Shown here: positions 1 through 8,341 of the stretch, piece after piece | Position numbering within the stretch: position 1 is the first letter of the stretch | Layout: every line of letters begins with the position of its first letter | From: Marinobacterium marinum | GTDB taxonomy: Bacteria; Pseudomonadota; Gammaproteobacteria; Pseudomonadales; Balneatricaceae | Length of the DNA: 64,000 bases | NCBI RefSeq assembly: GCF_013868415.1 | Contig: NZ_JACEMT010000041.1 | Coordinates: forward strand, 1-64,000 | Direction of reading: 5' to 3' | Notes under the pieces: model-generated | Database searches by the model: none | What the model was told of the DNA's origin: nothing | The model's input: only the letters and a program-made list of their open reading frames with translations | Program-made: the position numbers and the translations under genes

Positions 1-5
1 CATCT

Positions 6-16
6 ATGGACGCCCC
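6..16 (+). repeat. Left subterminal inverted repeat of the IS
   Basis: ATGGACGCCCC, exactly complementary to 1313-1323. Extending by one base on either side breaks the match, so the repeat is 11 bp. It lies at the transposase 3' side of the element. Confidence 0.85.
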
Positions 17-244
17 GTTTTGTGCAAGCAAAACATTTCGTGACATGAAGGTATTGCAGCCATCTATCCGGATTTTTACGAGGTATTAACCTCTATCCCT
101 GATGAATTCCGCTGACTGGATGCTAATCATTTTAACGTTCTCTGTACGAACGATGTTAGTCGCAGCCTTATCCAGTCTCGGCTCTACCTGTCTGTCATCA
201 GCAAGTTCTGCCCACGCAAACCTCAGCGCGTTCCTGTCATTGGT
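17..244 (-). ncRNA. Putative IS1111 guide RNA region (seekRNA / bridge RNA)
   Basis: This 228-bp non-coding segment lies between the transposase stop codon and the left inverted repeat. Established knowledge: IS110-family recombinases use an element-encoded RNA to choose target and donor, and in the IS1111 subgroup that RNA comes from the sequence 3' of the recombinase gene, which is this position. Seen here: a perfect small hairpin, GAGGT-ATTA-ACCTC, at 80-93, and two short related motifs on the minus strand (GGATAGAG near 92-99 and GGATAGATG near 61-69) flanking it. RNA limits, fold and guide loops are inferred, not demonstrated. Confidence 0.5.
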
Positions 245-1270
245 TTATTCAGCAGCCGGTTCTATGTACCGCTGCCCTTTATTCAATAATGCCCATGCTA
301 TACGTGCTAGCTTGTTTGCCATTGCTACAATGACCACATTCTTGTTTGCTCGCACTGATAGTGCATGTAACCAGTTGCTAACGGCATTTTTCTTGGTCGC
401 TGAATGCCTTAGCACTGCTCGCGCACCATGAACCAACATCCTGCGCAAATATGCATCCCCACGCTTACTGATCCCTCTGAGTACTGTTTTGCCGCCACTC
501 GAGTGCTGTCGTGGAACAAGGCCTAACCACGCTGAAAGTTGGCGGCCGTTCTTGAATGCCAATGCATTACCCACGGTTGCTACCAAAGCTGAAGCGGTTA
601 AACGACCAATACCTGGTACTTCAAGTAAACGCTGGCATGCCGAATTGTGTTGCACGTGTTGGTCAATTTCACGATCCAACTCACCAATGCAGCGCTCTAG
701 CTCCACCCAACGAGCTCTCATACGCTCAATGTGGCGCTGCATCAGTACCGGCAGCTGATCTTCATTTATGCCATAGCTGTCGCGGAACCACTGCTTTAGA
801 CGCGCCGGGCCGGATGGCACTGCTATGCCAAATTCACCTAAGGTTGCACGTAAGCGGTTGATTAGAGCAGTACGGTCTCTCATTAACCCATCACGCTCAC
901 GGTGTATCAGCAAAATACTCTGCTGATCAGGCGTCTTCAGCTCCACAAAACGCATATGTGGCCGAGATACTGCCTCACAAATCGCTTCCGCATCAGCAGC
1001 GTCATTTTTGTTGGTTTTTACATAAGGTTTTACGTATTGGGGTGGAATCAGCTTCACTTCATGTCCGCAGTCAGTAATAACTCGACCCCAGTAGTGCGAG
1101 CTGCTGCATGCTTCCATCCCAACTGTACATTTGGATAACTTTGCAAAAAATGCGTAAACCTGTGTCCTCCGCAATGACTTTCTGATTACGCAGCGCCCAC
1201 GTTCATCAGCACCGTGTACTTGAAAGACATTTTTCGCAAGATCCAAGCCGATCACTGATACCTGTTCCAT
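245..1270 (-). CDS. IS110 family transposase, IS1111 subgroup
   Basis: A 341-residue recombinase that would excise and integrate the surrounding element. The N-terminal RuvC-like DEDD domain shows D10 (in VIGLDLAKNVFQVHG), E53 (GMEAC), D90 and D93 (KNDAADAEA). The C-terminal Transposase_20 domain starts at LLEVPGIGRLTASALVATVG (about 215-234) and continues through a GRQLSAWLGLVP segment with serines at 257-258, the region that carries the family's catalytic serine. Length is normal and the frame is intact, so the element may be active. It starts at ATG 1270, about 40 bp inside the right inverted repeat. Confidence 0.95.
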   Translation of the reverse strand: MEQVSVIGLDLAKNVFQVHGADERGRCVIRKSLRRTQVYAFFAKLSKCTVGMEACSSSHYWGRVITDCGHEVKLIPPQYVKPYVKTNKNDAADAEAICEAVSRPHMRFVELKTPDQQSILLIHRERDGLMRDRTALINRLRATLGEFGIAVPSGPARLKQWFRDSYGINEDQLPVLMQRHIERMRARWVELERCIGELDREIDQHVQHNSACQRLLEVPGIGRLTASALVATVGNALAFKNGRQLSAWLGLVPRQHSSGGKTVLRGISKRGDAYLRRMLVHGARAVLRHSATKKNAVSNWLHALSVRANKNVVIVAMANKLARIAWALLNKGQRYIEPAAE

Positions 1271-1312
1271 GATGCATCCTCCACCTGGTTGCTACCAACT
1301 AGCAGTATAGGA

Positions 1313-1323
1313 GGGGCGTCCAT
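1313..1323 (-). repeat. Right subterminal inverted repeat of the IS
   Basis: GGGGCGTCCAT on the plus strand, the exact reverse complement of 6-16. It lies about 40 bp upstream of the transposase start codon. Confidence 0.85.
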
Positions 1324-1436
1324 TTCATTATTTTATATTTAACAATCTCCCATATTCACAGGAACGAAACTCGATCAGTCCCCATGCCTGCTTTACATAT
1401 GAATGGGAATGAGTTTCAATAATACATTCATGTTAT

Positions 1437-1449
1437 GTTATGTTATAAC
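1437..1449 (+). promoter_or_regulatory. Zur-box-like operator
   Basis: GTTATGTTATAAC matches the core of the enterobacterial Zur site (GTTATANTATAAC) at every fixed position but one. It lies 11 bp upstream of the L31B start codon. Zur represses zinc-independent ribosomal protein paralogues in several proteobacteria, so motif and target support each other. Confidence 0.75.
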
Positions 1450-1459
1450 GGTAGCACCA

Positions 1460-1729
1460 ATGAAAGATGGTATCCATCCCGAATCCAACTATGTGATCTT
1501 CCGCGACACCAGCTGCGGTAAGACCTTCCGTATCCGTTCGACCTGCAAGCCGACAGAAACAATCGTATGGGACGACGGAGAAACATATCCACTGGTCAAT
1601 TTGGATATATCCAGCGCGTCACATCCGATTTATACGGGAGAACAACGCAAGGCAAGCAATGAAGGGCGTGTTGCACGCTTTAACAAGCGCTTTGGCAAAC
1701 GTGGTCAGAAAATATCTCAGGAGAATTGA
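1460..1729 (+). CDS. rpmE2: 50S ribosomal protein L31 type B
   Basis: An 89-residue zinc-independent paralogue of ribosomal protein L31. It begins [14 protein letters not shown] and contains the B-type core [15 protein letters not shown]. Zinc-binding L31 carries a CXXC pair; here only isolated cysteines C19 and C29 remain, as expected for the type that replaces zinc L31 when zinc is scarce. The ATG at 1460 was chosen over the upstream in-frame ATG because it matches family N-termini and leaves the Zur-like box upstream of the gene. The L36 paralogue follows after one base, forming a two-gene operon. Confidence 0.93.
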   Translation: MKDGIHPESNYVIFRDTSCGKTFRIRSTCKPTETIVWDDGETYPLVNLDISSASHPIYTGEQRKASNEGRVARFNKRFGKRGQKISQEN

Positions 1730-1730
1730 C

Positions 1731-1871
1731 ATGCAGGTTCTAAGCTCTCTTAAAACCGCCAAAAAACGCCACCCCGACTGTCAAGTTGTCAAACGCAGAG
1801 GGCGCTACTACGTGATCTGCAAGAGTAATCCGCGCTTCAAGGCACGCCAGGGCCGGGTCAACAAGCGCTAA
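1731..1871 (+). CDS. rpmJ2: 50S ribosomal protein L36 type B, zinc-independent
   Basis: A 46-residue protein, [20 protein letters not shown] to RVNKR, the same length as E. coli YkgO. It has the longer N-terminus of the B-type and keeps cysteines at 17 and 30 but not the full C-C-C-H zinc ribbon of ordinary L36. An in-frame extension to 1659 lies inside rpmE2 and is not credible; CAGGAGAA precedes the ATG at 1731 with good spacing. It is co-transcribed with rpmE2 and presumably repressed by Zur. Confidence 0.93.
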   Translation: MQVLSSLKTAKKRHPDCQVVKRRGRYYVICKSNPRFKARQGRVNKR

Positions 1872-1887
1872 TCGTTCGTTACTGCCA

Positions 1888-1922
1888 CATGGGCTTCAGC
1901 CTCCCCTTCTCTGTTGCCCATG
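1888..1922. terminator. Weak hairpin between rpmJ2 and the convergent repair gene
   Basis: CATGGGC at 1888-1894 pairs with GCCCATG at 1916-1922. The 21-base loop is T/C-rich and there is no clear U tract, so this is at best a weak terminator between two convergent genes. Confidence 0.35.
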
Positions 1923-1934
1923 ATCCACCTCGAC

Positions 1935-2708
1935 TCATCGTAAGTTACGCTGTGCGCGCTGACAGATTCGTCGTGTTGCGGAAGATGGATTGTCCTGCAG
2001 CCACTTCCGACACACATCACGCACCCATTCAGGCTGATCTTTGGCTGCATCATTCAGCCAATTGGCAACCGAGTCCTGCACATAGACAGCTTCATCACTG
2101 CGCAATGCCGAGAGAAGAGGCAAGGCCAAAGCAGGCTGTTGCTTAAGGGGGTTGATATGCGCGCACCAGACACCTCTCGGGCGTAATACTTCACTGGCAA
2201 AACGACGTAAACGCTCGGATGGGGCTTGGGTCCACGCCAACAATAACTTAACAGAGAGTTCCAGGTTCTCGGACAAGTGCGGACGGATGGCAATCCAGGA
2301 CCATTCACGCACACCGAAATGTCCATCATTTGCCAGTGGGCGGATAGCTTCCAGCCGGGCCTGTATGTCCAGCCCAGGTTGGGCCCCCAGCATAAAACAT
2401 GCCCAACCACGCACGGTATCCGAATGGTGCACCAGACACTGCCGTATACCATCACTGCCCAGTTCGTTCAGCAGCAGACGACCCATGCCTTGCATGCGCT
2501 TGACAATACCCTGCTGGCACAAAGCGTCGGCGCTACTCAATGCTTCGGCCGACAAATCGGGGAATACGGTGCGCAACAACACCGACTGATCCACTGCCAA
2601 CCCTTCGGTCAGGGTTGCGCTTTGCAATTCTCCGCAGGACAGGGCTGCCAACGTTTCAGGCGCAATATCGGCAATGCGAGTGGCACCTTTGTGCAAGGAC
2701 TTAGACAT
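1935..2708 (-). CDS. AlkC-like DNA alkylation repair protein (HEAT-like repeats)
   Basis: 257 residues, mostly helical, resembling the AlkC branch (COG4335) of the HEAT-like repeat DNA glycosylases that remove N3-methyladenine. Seen: NDGHFGVREWSWIAIRPHL (about 127-145), RLRRFASEVLRPRGVW (166-181) and VQDSVANWLNDAAKDQPEWV (210-229), which follow the conserved segments of that family. A hairpin at 2762-2794 separates it from chaN, so it is probably its own unit. Family assignment rests on motif memory; glycosylase activity is inferred and AlkD-like relatives are the alternative. Confidence 0.7.
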   Translation of the reverse strand: MSKSLHKGATRIADIAPETLAALSCGELQSATLTEGLAVDQSVLLRTVFPDLSAEALSSADALCQQGIVKRMQGMGRLLLNELGSDGIRQCLVHHSDTVRGWACFMLGAQPGLDIQARLEAIRPLANDGHFGVREWSWIAIRPHLSENLELSVKLLLAWTQAPSERLRRFASEVLRPRGVWCAHINPLKQQPALALPLLSALRSDEAVYVQDSVANWLNDAAKDQPEWVRDVCRKWLQDNPSSATRRICQRAQRNLR

Positions 2709-2761
2709 CTGATGACTCCTGAAGGCAGATACCGGCCCGTGTCAGTTCTCGACCTGGATAT

Positions 2762-2794
2762 CAAGAGAAACGGGATGAATCGCCGTTTCTCTTG
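2762..2794. terminator. Hairpin downstream of chaN
   Basis: A perfect 12-bp stem, CAAGAGAAACGG at 2762-2773 and its complement at 2783-2794, with a 9-base loop, 15 bp beyond the chaN stop codon on the minus strand. There is no long U tract, so termination efficiency is uncertain. Confidence 0.6.
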
Positions 2795-2808
2795 TCAGCT
2801 AACCCGGT

Positions 2809-3816
2809 TTATTTCCGGCTCTGCTCATGTCCGGCCATGCGGCTAAAATCCGTTTTACTCAATTGCTCGCAGTAATCGCCTTTCGGCTCGCCGGGAGTGA
2901 ACAGAATGTAATCGGCGGGCAAGGCCTTACCATAACGATGTCGAATATAGCTGTCGACATTTTCATCGTCTGACACGGCCTGCAACAAAACCGTGACGGT
3001 ATCAGTATTCCCTTTCAGCCAAAGCGGGACGCCGTAGTCCTTGCGCGCATGCTGGTATCCCATGATAGCAACCCCCACTCGACCTTCAACTGCCGAATCA
3101 GCCAACGTCCTGGCCATAAACTGGTCCTTGGCCAACTGCACTTTTACCATCGGAGCCACTGCTTTTTCAGGCAACATGTTGCAGTGACCAATGCGAATCA
3201 GCTCCGACATCAAACGAGTATGCTCGGCATCCCCCTGCTCAACAGGATGCTGCCCCTTGTAGGTTTGCATGATGCGCTCATTCGATGGATTAATGGCAAC
3301 AACGCGTTGAGCCGCATTCAGAGCATTGCTCAACGGGTTGATGTAGGTGCTCCAGCTCCAGGCGTTAGGGTCCCAGCCAATAAAATGCCCATTGACTTCA
3401 TTACCGCGCCCTATCCAGGGGTCAACCAGCGATTGCTGATCTTCATTCAACTGCTCAAACGCCACATTACCCAAGCGTCCCGACCGGGCAATCACCTGGA
3501 TAAACATGCTCTCCAGGTTCTGGTGGTCTCGCGTATCATGCGCCTCACCCAACAAGAGCCAACCACCTTCCGGCAAATTGGCAAAGACTTCTCGCCAAGA
3601 CACCAGTCTGTCATCTTTGGCTGACCAGAAATGTCCGACCAGTGCATTGTCGCGATGCAGCTCCCCCTTGAACGGGAATGGGATTTTTTCGGGCAGGGCT
3701 GCACTGGCCACTGTCTGTTCGGACTTCACCTCTTTGTTCGAGGTGCCGGCACAACCGGCCATCAACACTGCGACCGACAGCAGCAGTCCTGTACCCAAAT
3801 TACGTGACAACATCAT
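2809..3816 (-). CDS. ChaN family lipoprotein
   Basis: A 335-residue putative outer-membrane-associated lipoprotein of the ChaN family, members of which bind haem and accompany iron or haem uptake genes. The signal peptide ends in lipobox LMAGC with the lipidated cysteine at about residue 22. The fold signature GEAHDTRDHQ (about 90-99) and the later GYQHARKDYGVPLWL are both characteristic. The start at 3816 follows AAGGAG with good spacing; the longer frame to 3858 overlaps the end of the receptor gene. Last gene of the fecI-fecR-receptor-chaN operon, 14 bp after the receptor, so its role is probably in handling the same iron source. Confidence 0.82.
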   Translation of the reverse strand: MMLSRNLGTGLLLSVAVLMAGCAGTSNKEVKSEQTVASAALPEKIPFPFKGELHRDNALVGHFWSAKDDRLVSWREVFANLPEGGWLLLGEAHDTRDHQNLESMFIQVIARSGRLGNVAFEQLNEDQQSLVDPWIGRGNEVNGHFIGWDPNAWSWSTYINPLSNALNAAQRVVAINPSNERIMQTYKGQHPVEQGDAEHTRLMSELIRIGHCNMLPEKAVAPMVKVQLAKDQFMARTLADSAVEGRVGVAIMGYQHARKDYGVPLWLKGNTDTVTVLLQAVSDDENVDSYIRHRYGKALPADYILFTPGEPKGDYCEQLSKTDFSRMAGHEQSRK

Positions 3817-3830
3817 ATTTCTCCTTGAAG

Positions 3831-6554
3831 TTAAAAGTGGACACCCAGCTCCAGCCAATACTGACGCCCGATATCGTATAAAATGCCGGAAGAGCCTGCG
3901 GAAGCGACGTTTTGATCATCCAGCACATTCAGTACGTCAAACTGCACATAGGGGCTCATATCATTGAAGCGAGGCTCCCATCTCAGTTGCATATCCCAGG
4001 TGTAGCTCTGATCGTAAGACTCCTTTACAAACGCATGCAGGCGATCACCACTGGCAGGATCCGTTGCAACCGCTGACAACTTGCGCAGATGTTCGTACTC
4101 GTCTTTCCAGGTAAAGAAATTATTCATGGTGAGATGGTGCTCAGGCCACAGCGTGCTGATGCTCAGCTGTGCCTTCAACGGCGTGCCAAATGCATTGACC
4201 GGAAGTTCTCCACGATCAATGACCTGACCGTCATACACCACTTTGTCGGTACGATCGACTTGATAGCCGCCGCCAAGCGATCCGTCATACACGGCATTGT
4301 TGCCATAGGATTCGTACAGCTGGTTGGACGTGCGATCCATCCATTTGAGAGAACCATGAATGCCCCACCAGGCTCCCGCAAATGGCAGATTATTGGTACT
4401 GGCCACTTCCAGAGTCAGAATATCGGTATCAGACGAAGCGTCATTGGTATAGTAGGTTTCGCCCAGCGCTCGATCATAGTGGCTATTGATCTGGTCACGC
4501 CCCTTGCGGTTAACTCCGGTCAGACTGAAACGAAAGTCTTCTGTTGCATGACTGATTCCCAAAACGCGCTCTTCATCATAGGGCGTCTTCAATCCCATCA
4601 AGGTACGCCAGTCGGTTGAGCCCTTGATTTCCGTTTCAAACGGTTTACCCGGATTCAGGACCGTCGTCAGGCTGGCATCACGAATGCCTTTCGCCTGCAA
4701 TTCCATGAATGAGCGCCCATAGTAACGGTTGAAGCCGGCTTCCAGTCGCGTTTTTCGGTCGCCAAAAAGATCCCAATTGACGGCCAGTCGTGGGGCTATA
4801 TCCGTGTTTTCCAGGAAACTGTTATAGTCGACACGAACACCTGGACGGACCTGTAAACGGCCGGCACGAATATCGTCTTCCAGCCAAAATGCATACTCGT
4901 TCTGATCAATATCCAATTGATAGGCATGGTTATAAGCCTTGGAAAAGTAATTCAGCGTATCGGGCGTACAGGCGCCAGTGAAGCACATGAAGGTATGACT
5001 GAGAGTTGTGTCGGGACGCACCGTTTCCATCTGCTTGTGCGTAATATCCGCCCCCATAGCAATGTGATGCTCGGCCCCCAGAAAGGTCTGGCTATTGAAA
5101 CGGAATGCAGGTTTCAGCGTCGTGCTGGTTTGGGTGTTATCCAGTGCATAAGGGCCACCCGAAGCTTCTGCACGAACCGAATGCAACCCCGAAATAACGG
5201 CATAGTATTCATTGTCGCTGTCACGCTTATCACCCATGCGCGTCACGTCAAAGTCGACGCTATACTGGCCCAACGCGGTCATATTCTGATAACCAAGTCC
5301 CAGACTCAGGCTATGGTGGTTATTGGTAAATTCCGAGTCCGGAACAGCGCCCAATTGATGTACGGATTCACCTGTGCCATACAGCATGCGAATGTCCAGA
5401 CGCTCATGTTCCGATGGTGTCCAACTGGTTTTCAGGGTCAAGTTTTCATTTTGCCGATACTGGTTGATATCCCCGGCCGCCAAGGCCTCACCGGCATGCA
5501 GCGTACCATCCGGGTCCACCTGATAGCTGCGAGTGCTGCTGTTCAAAAAAGGGATGGTTGAACGGCTGCGCGACAGTGTCAGGAATGAGCCCCAATCCTT
5601 GCCATGACCAAAAGAGCCGTACAGATTGTAGAAATTCTTTTTAAACCGAGGCTGGACATTGTTGGTTGCCTGGAACCAGCCCAGTTCACCATTCTCAAAC
5701 GCCTCCGCCTGTTCTTCATCATAGTGATAGCGTGTCAGGCTATCACTCGTATGCCGCCAGCTAACGCCAAAGCTGTCCTCGCCTGCATAGCTTTTAGTAT
5801 CAACCTCAACCGTACCACCGGTAAATTTGCCCGCCGATGCGCTGATGTTATGGTCGTTGACGCGTACACTGGCAATGGCATTGGTGTCTACATAGAGCCC
5901 TTGAGAGTGGCTGCCAATACGGTCAAAACTGGTGGCTGCGGAATACCCCGGGTCCAGGTCGTTGTTGATACTGATGCCATCAACCACGAACGCGTTTTGG
6001 AAAAAACGGGCGCCATTGATGCTGATATTCTCCGGCTTTAATTCACCCGCACCCTGACTACTCCGAGAGACTCCCTGCGACTCAATGGCCGGTACCCGTT
6101 CCAACAGATCGGTCAAATTGCCATTACCCGCTGGCGTAGATCGTAACTGTTGGTCGTTTAACAGGGTATAACCACTATAAGGCAGATGGGACTGTCCCAG
6201 AATAATTGTCTTTTCTTCATCAACCCGTGGAACCGGCAGGCGCAGGACGACATTCTGTTCCGAGGCCATTTCATAGTGCAGTCCCGTATCCGCCAGAATC
6301 CGAGCCAAGACTTCTTCCAGACTCATCTGGCCCTTCAGTGCCGGCGCTTGAAGGCCCGCCAGCCATTCGCTTTTGGCCCCGATATTGACTCCTGCCTGCA
6401 GGGCTACCTGTCCAAGCGTTACATCCAATGGTTGCGCCGGTATATTCCACTGTTGCTGCTCACCAGCGGCCAGCCCGGATACGGGGTTCAGCAGCAGGCC
6501 TGTCAACAGTATGGAATGCAACGGATGTCGCCACTTGCCCGACGTGATTCGCAT
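3831..6554 (-). CDS. TonB-dependent outer membrane receptor with N-terminal signalling domain
   Basis: A 907-residue outer-membrane receptor of the FecA/transducer type. After a signal peptide (about 1-30, ending GLAAG) comes a secretin/TonB short N-terminal domain (about 35-105), which talks to FecR. The plug follows, with TDLLERVPAIESQGVSRSS and ISINGARFFQNAFVVDGISI, then a long 22-strand-type barrel ending in aromatic residues RQYWLELGVHF. GGAGG lies just upstream of ATG 6554. The neighbouring fecI and fecR and a Fur-type operator argue for a ferric siderophore or haem ligand. I found no sequence feature identifying the ligand; ChaN downstream leans to haem, the FptX-like permease across the promoter leans to siderophore. 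Confidence 0.92.
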   Translation of the reverse strand: MRITSGKWRHPLHSILLTGLLLNPVSGLAAGEQQQWNIPAQPLDVTLGQVALQAGVNIGAKSEWLAGLQAPALKGQMSLEEVLARILADTGLHYEMASEQNVVLRLPVPRVDEEKTIILGQSHLPYSGYTLLNDQQLRSTPAGNGNLTDLLERVPAIESQGVSRSSQGAGELKPENISINGARFFQNAFVVDGISINNDLDPGYSAATSFDRIGSHSQGLYVDTNAIASVRVNDHNISASAGKFTGGTVEVDTKSYAGEDSFGVSWRHTSDSLTRYHYDEEQAEAFENGELGWFQATNNVQPRFKKNFYNLYGSFGHGKDWGSFLTLSRSRSTIPFLNSSTRSYQVDPDGTLHAGEALAAGDINQYRQNENLTLKTSWTPSEHERLDIRMLYGTGESVHQLGAVPDSEFTNNHHSLSLGLGYQNMTALGQYSVDFDVTRMGDKRDSDNEYYAVISGLHSVRAEASGGPYALDNTQTSTTLKPAFRFNSQTFLGAEHHIAMGADITHKQMETVRPDTTLSHTFMCFTGACTPDTLNYFSKAYNHAYQLDIDQNEYAFWLEDDIRAGRLQVRPGVRVDYNSFLENTDIAPRLAVNWDLFGDRKTRLEAGFNRYYGRSFMELQAKGIRDASLTTVLNPGKPFETEIKGSTDWRTLMGLKTPYDEERVLGISHATEDFRFSLTGVNRKGRDQINSHYDRALGETYYTNDASSDTDILTLEVASTNNLPFAGAWWGIHGSLKWMDRTSNQLYESYGNNAVYDGSLGGGYQVDRTDKVVYDGQVIDRGELPVNAFGTPLKAQLSISTLWPEHHLTMNNFFTWKDEYEHLRKLSAVATDPASGDRLHAFVKESYDQSYTWDMQLRWEPRFNDMSPYVQFDVLNVLDDQNVASAGSSGILYDIGRQYWLELGVHF

Positions 6555-6646
6555 CTATACCTCCTGTCTTTACGGTTAACACTTCGCCTGAGTGGCGACT
6601 CTTTACTGTTAAAGACAAATGGTGCGCAAAATCGGGTAACCTTATT

Positions 6647-7540
6647 TCAATTTTTTTTGATACGCCTGATATCCAACCCAGGATTATCCACGGACAATCC
6701 CATGCTTTGAGCCAACAGCGTATAAGCGGCATCCAGATCAGTGACCCGTAACACCCCGCTGAAAGGGGTGTCCAAATCGGACTTGCTCAATTGCAGCCAT
6801 TGCCTGCGTGTATCGTGGCGCTGCAAGGCAGCCAATACATTGCGCAAGGGGCTGTGTAAAAAGACCAGCTCACCCGTCAGCCAGTCGGGCCGTTCGTATG
6901 TCGGCAAGGCCAATGGCTCGACACCAAAGGTGTGCAATATGGCCGAGTGTCCGGCAGCCAGCACCTGGCCTTGGGTTTTCCTGTCCGACGGGGTCAGTTG
7001 CACACGCGACTCATACACATCGACACGCGCTCCTTCCTGCTCCCACTGCACCGAGAACCGGGTTCCCAGTGCTTGCACTTCACCGGTTCTGGAACGAATC
7101 ACAAAAGGCTTGTTCAGTCGTGCCGCATCCACTTCGGCATACACCGCACCACTCACCAGTTCGATACTGTGGGCCCGGCGATCAGGCCGGATGTTAATGG
7201 CCGACCCCGGTGCCAGCGTCAACTCCGCACCCCCCGGTAAACGAATCGTGGCCATCTGACCAATGCGGGTCGAAACATCGGGTTGTTGCAAGGTCCAGAA
7301 CAACAGCACATTAAGCAATAACATTAAGCAGGTTGTCGCCTTGGCCGACAGGCGGTTCGGTGACTCCGTACCGGTGGCTGTCCAGATCAAGCTGATCTGG
7401 TGGTAAATCCGACGATGGTTGGCATCCTCATCCAGCCAGCACTCGAGCTTTTGCTGTATTTCTCGACTCTCGGGCTCATCTTCTATTCTCAACAGCCATT
7501 GAATGGCACACTCACGAACATGCTCAACGGTTTCACTCAC
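6647..7540 (-). CDS. fecR: FecR family anti-sigma / signal transducer
   Basis: A 297-residue inner-membrane protein that relays receptor occupancy to the ECF sigma factor. Seen: cytoplasmic DUF4880-like domain (about 8-55, with CAIQWLLRIEDEPESREI and CWLDEDANHRRIY), one membrane segment (about 68-85, CLMLLLNVLLFWTL), and a periplasmic FecR domain (about 95-190, IRLPGGAELTLAPGSAINI). The C-terminal part, with TDLDAAYTLLAQSMGLSV, resembles the DUF4974/STN region that contacts the receptor. Its start overlaps the fecI stop by 4 bp, indicating translational coupling. Confidence 0.92.
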   Translation of the reverse strand: MSETVEHVRECAIQWLLRIEDEPESREIQQKLECWLDEDANHRRIYHQISLIWTATGTESPNRLSAKATTCLMLLLNVLLFWTLQQPDVSTRIGQMATIRLPGGAELTLAPGSAINIRPDRRAHSIELVSGAVYAEVDAARLNKPFVIRSRTGEVQALGTRFSVQWEQEGARVDVYESRVQLTPSDRKTQGQVLAAGHSAILHTFGVEPLALPTYERPDWLTGELVFLHSPLRNVLAALQRHDTRRQWLQLSKSDLDTPFSGVLRVTDLDAAYTLLAQSMGLSVDNPGLDIRRIKKN

Positions 7541-8061
7541 GCAGCCTGCTCCCCATCGACCGCACCAAATAAGCGCTCATGCAGAAAAGCCATCGCCCGT
7601 ACCAGGTAATATTTGACTGAATGCGGCGTTACGCCCAGCACCAGAGCGATTTCCTTGTAGGACATCCCCTCTACTCTGGCCATGATCAAAGTGCGGTACT
7701 GCTTTTCCGGCAACTCCCTGATCAGCATCTCGACGATCTGTGTCAACAGTTGCTCACATTCCACACTCACTTCTGCGGACGGCACTTCCTGCACCATCAT
7801 CAATGCGACCTGTCGTAGAGCATCCTGCTCCACCTGCTGTCGATGAAAGCGATTAATAAGCAGACGATTGGCCACCACCATTAACCAGGCACGTGGTGTT
7901 TCGATGCTTTCAGGCCGCGAAAAACTCAGCATTTTAAGAAAGGTATCCTGCCCCAAATCTTGAGCAGACTCGCGGCAGACAACTCGTTGCCTCAACCAGG
8001 CAACCAGCCAGGGGTAATGTTGGATATAGATGGATTCAATGGCGTGTTGGGAGGGGGTCAT
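7537..8061 (-). CDS. fecI: FecI-like ECF RNA polymerase sigma factor
   Basis: A 174-residue group IV sigma factor expected to transcribe the receptor gene after signal transfer from FecR. Sigma-2 contains LGQDTFLKMLSF and the following ARAWLMVVANRLLINRFHR; sigma-4 has the helix-turn-helix YKEIALVLGVTPHSVKYYLVRAM. It starts at ATG 8061, 10 bp downstream of a Fur-box-like sequence, so iron starvation should raise its level and the receptor signal its activity. First gene of the minus-strand iron operon. Confidence 0.93.
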   Translation of the reverse strand: MTPSQHAIESIYIQHYPWLVAWLRQRVVCRESAQDLGQDTFLKMLSFSRPESIETPRAWLMVVANRLLINRFHRQQVEQDALRQVALMMVQEVPSAEVSVECEQLLTQIVEMLIRELPEKQYRTLIMARVEGMSYKEIALVLGVTPHSVKYYLVRAMAFLHERLFGAVDGEQAA

Positions 8062-8071
8062 GATATCTATT

Positions 8072-8090
8072 ACAAATGATAATTGTTATC
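8072..8090 (-). promoter_or_regulatory. Fur-box-like operator upstream of fecI
   Basis: ACAAATGATAATTGTTATC matches 14 of 19 positions of the canonical Fur box GATAATGATAATCATTATC, including the AATGATAAT core. It lies 10 bp before the fecI start codon and would block its promoter under iron-replete conditions. Confidence 0.75.
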
Positions 8091-8258
8091 TTTTAATTTA
8101 TCATCCATTAAGGCGCCCTGCAATTTGTGCCTCATGTCATTGAGGCTGCAGGGACTGCATAGAGCCGGGTAAACGAACGGAGCAACCACCGTAAGCAGTC
8201 GTCACCCCGACTCTTACACTCAAACTCATACGAATTTTCATACTTTCAATAGGATTAT

Positions 8259-8277
8259 AATGAGAAGCAATAGCATT
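8259..8277 (+). promoter_or_regulatory. Fur-box-like site upstream of the methyltransferase operon
   Basis: AATGAGAAGCAATAGCATT has the outer arms of a Fur/haem-gene operator (AATGA and CATT) and matches 14 of 19 positions of AATGATAATTATTATCATT, but the centre is degenerate. It lies 64 bp before the methyltransferase start. It is weaker than the fecI site; iron control is inferred. Confidence 0.45.
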
Positions 8278-8300
8278 TAATGGCTACACTATTCTCCTCC

Positions 8301-8321
8301 GCCAACACGCCGTTGGCGTGT
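8301..8321 (+). promoter_or_regulatory. Leader hairpin(s) before the methyltransferase gene
   Basis: ACACGCC at 8305-8311 pairs perfectly with GGCGTGT at 8315-8321 across a 3-base loop; alternatively GCCAA at 8301-8305 pairs with TTGGC at 8313-8317. The two folds exclude each other and lie about 10 bp before GGAG, the ribosome binding site. Whether it controls expression is unknown. Confidence 0.35.
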
Positions 8322-8341
8322 CTATATCACGGAGTTGACCG

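Larger units (their letters stand above)
1..1330 (-). mobile_element. IS1111-group IS110-family insertion sequence
   Basis: One transposase gene on the minus strand is bounded by a perfect 11-bp inverted repeat, ATGGACGCCCC at 6-16 and its complement at 1313-1323. Subterminal inverted repeats mark the IS1111 subgroup; ordinary IS110 elements lack them. In that group the element ends lie only a few bases outside the repeats, so the tips should be near the window start and near 1326-1330; exact ends cannot be fixed without an empty site. The long non-coding end (17-244) is downstream of the transposase, again as in IS1111 elements. It sits about 100 bp upstream of a Zur-type operator. Confidence 0.85.

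Noticed and set aside
4917-5561. Plus-strand ORF of 214 codons inside the TonB receptor gene
   Set aside because: Antisense shadow of a clear receptor; no start signal or motif.
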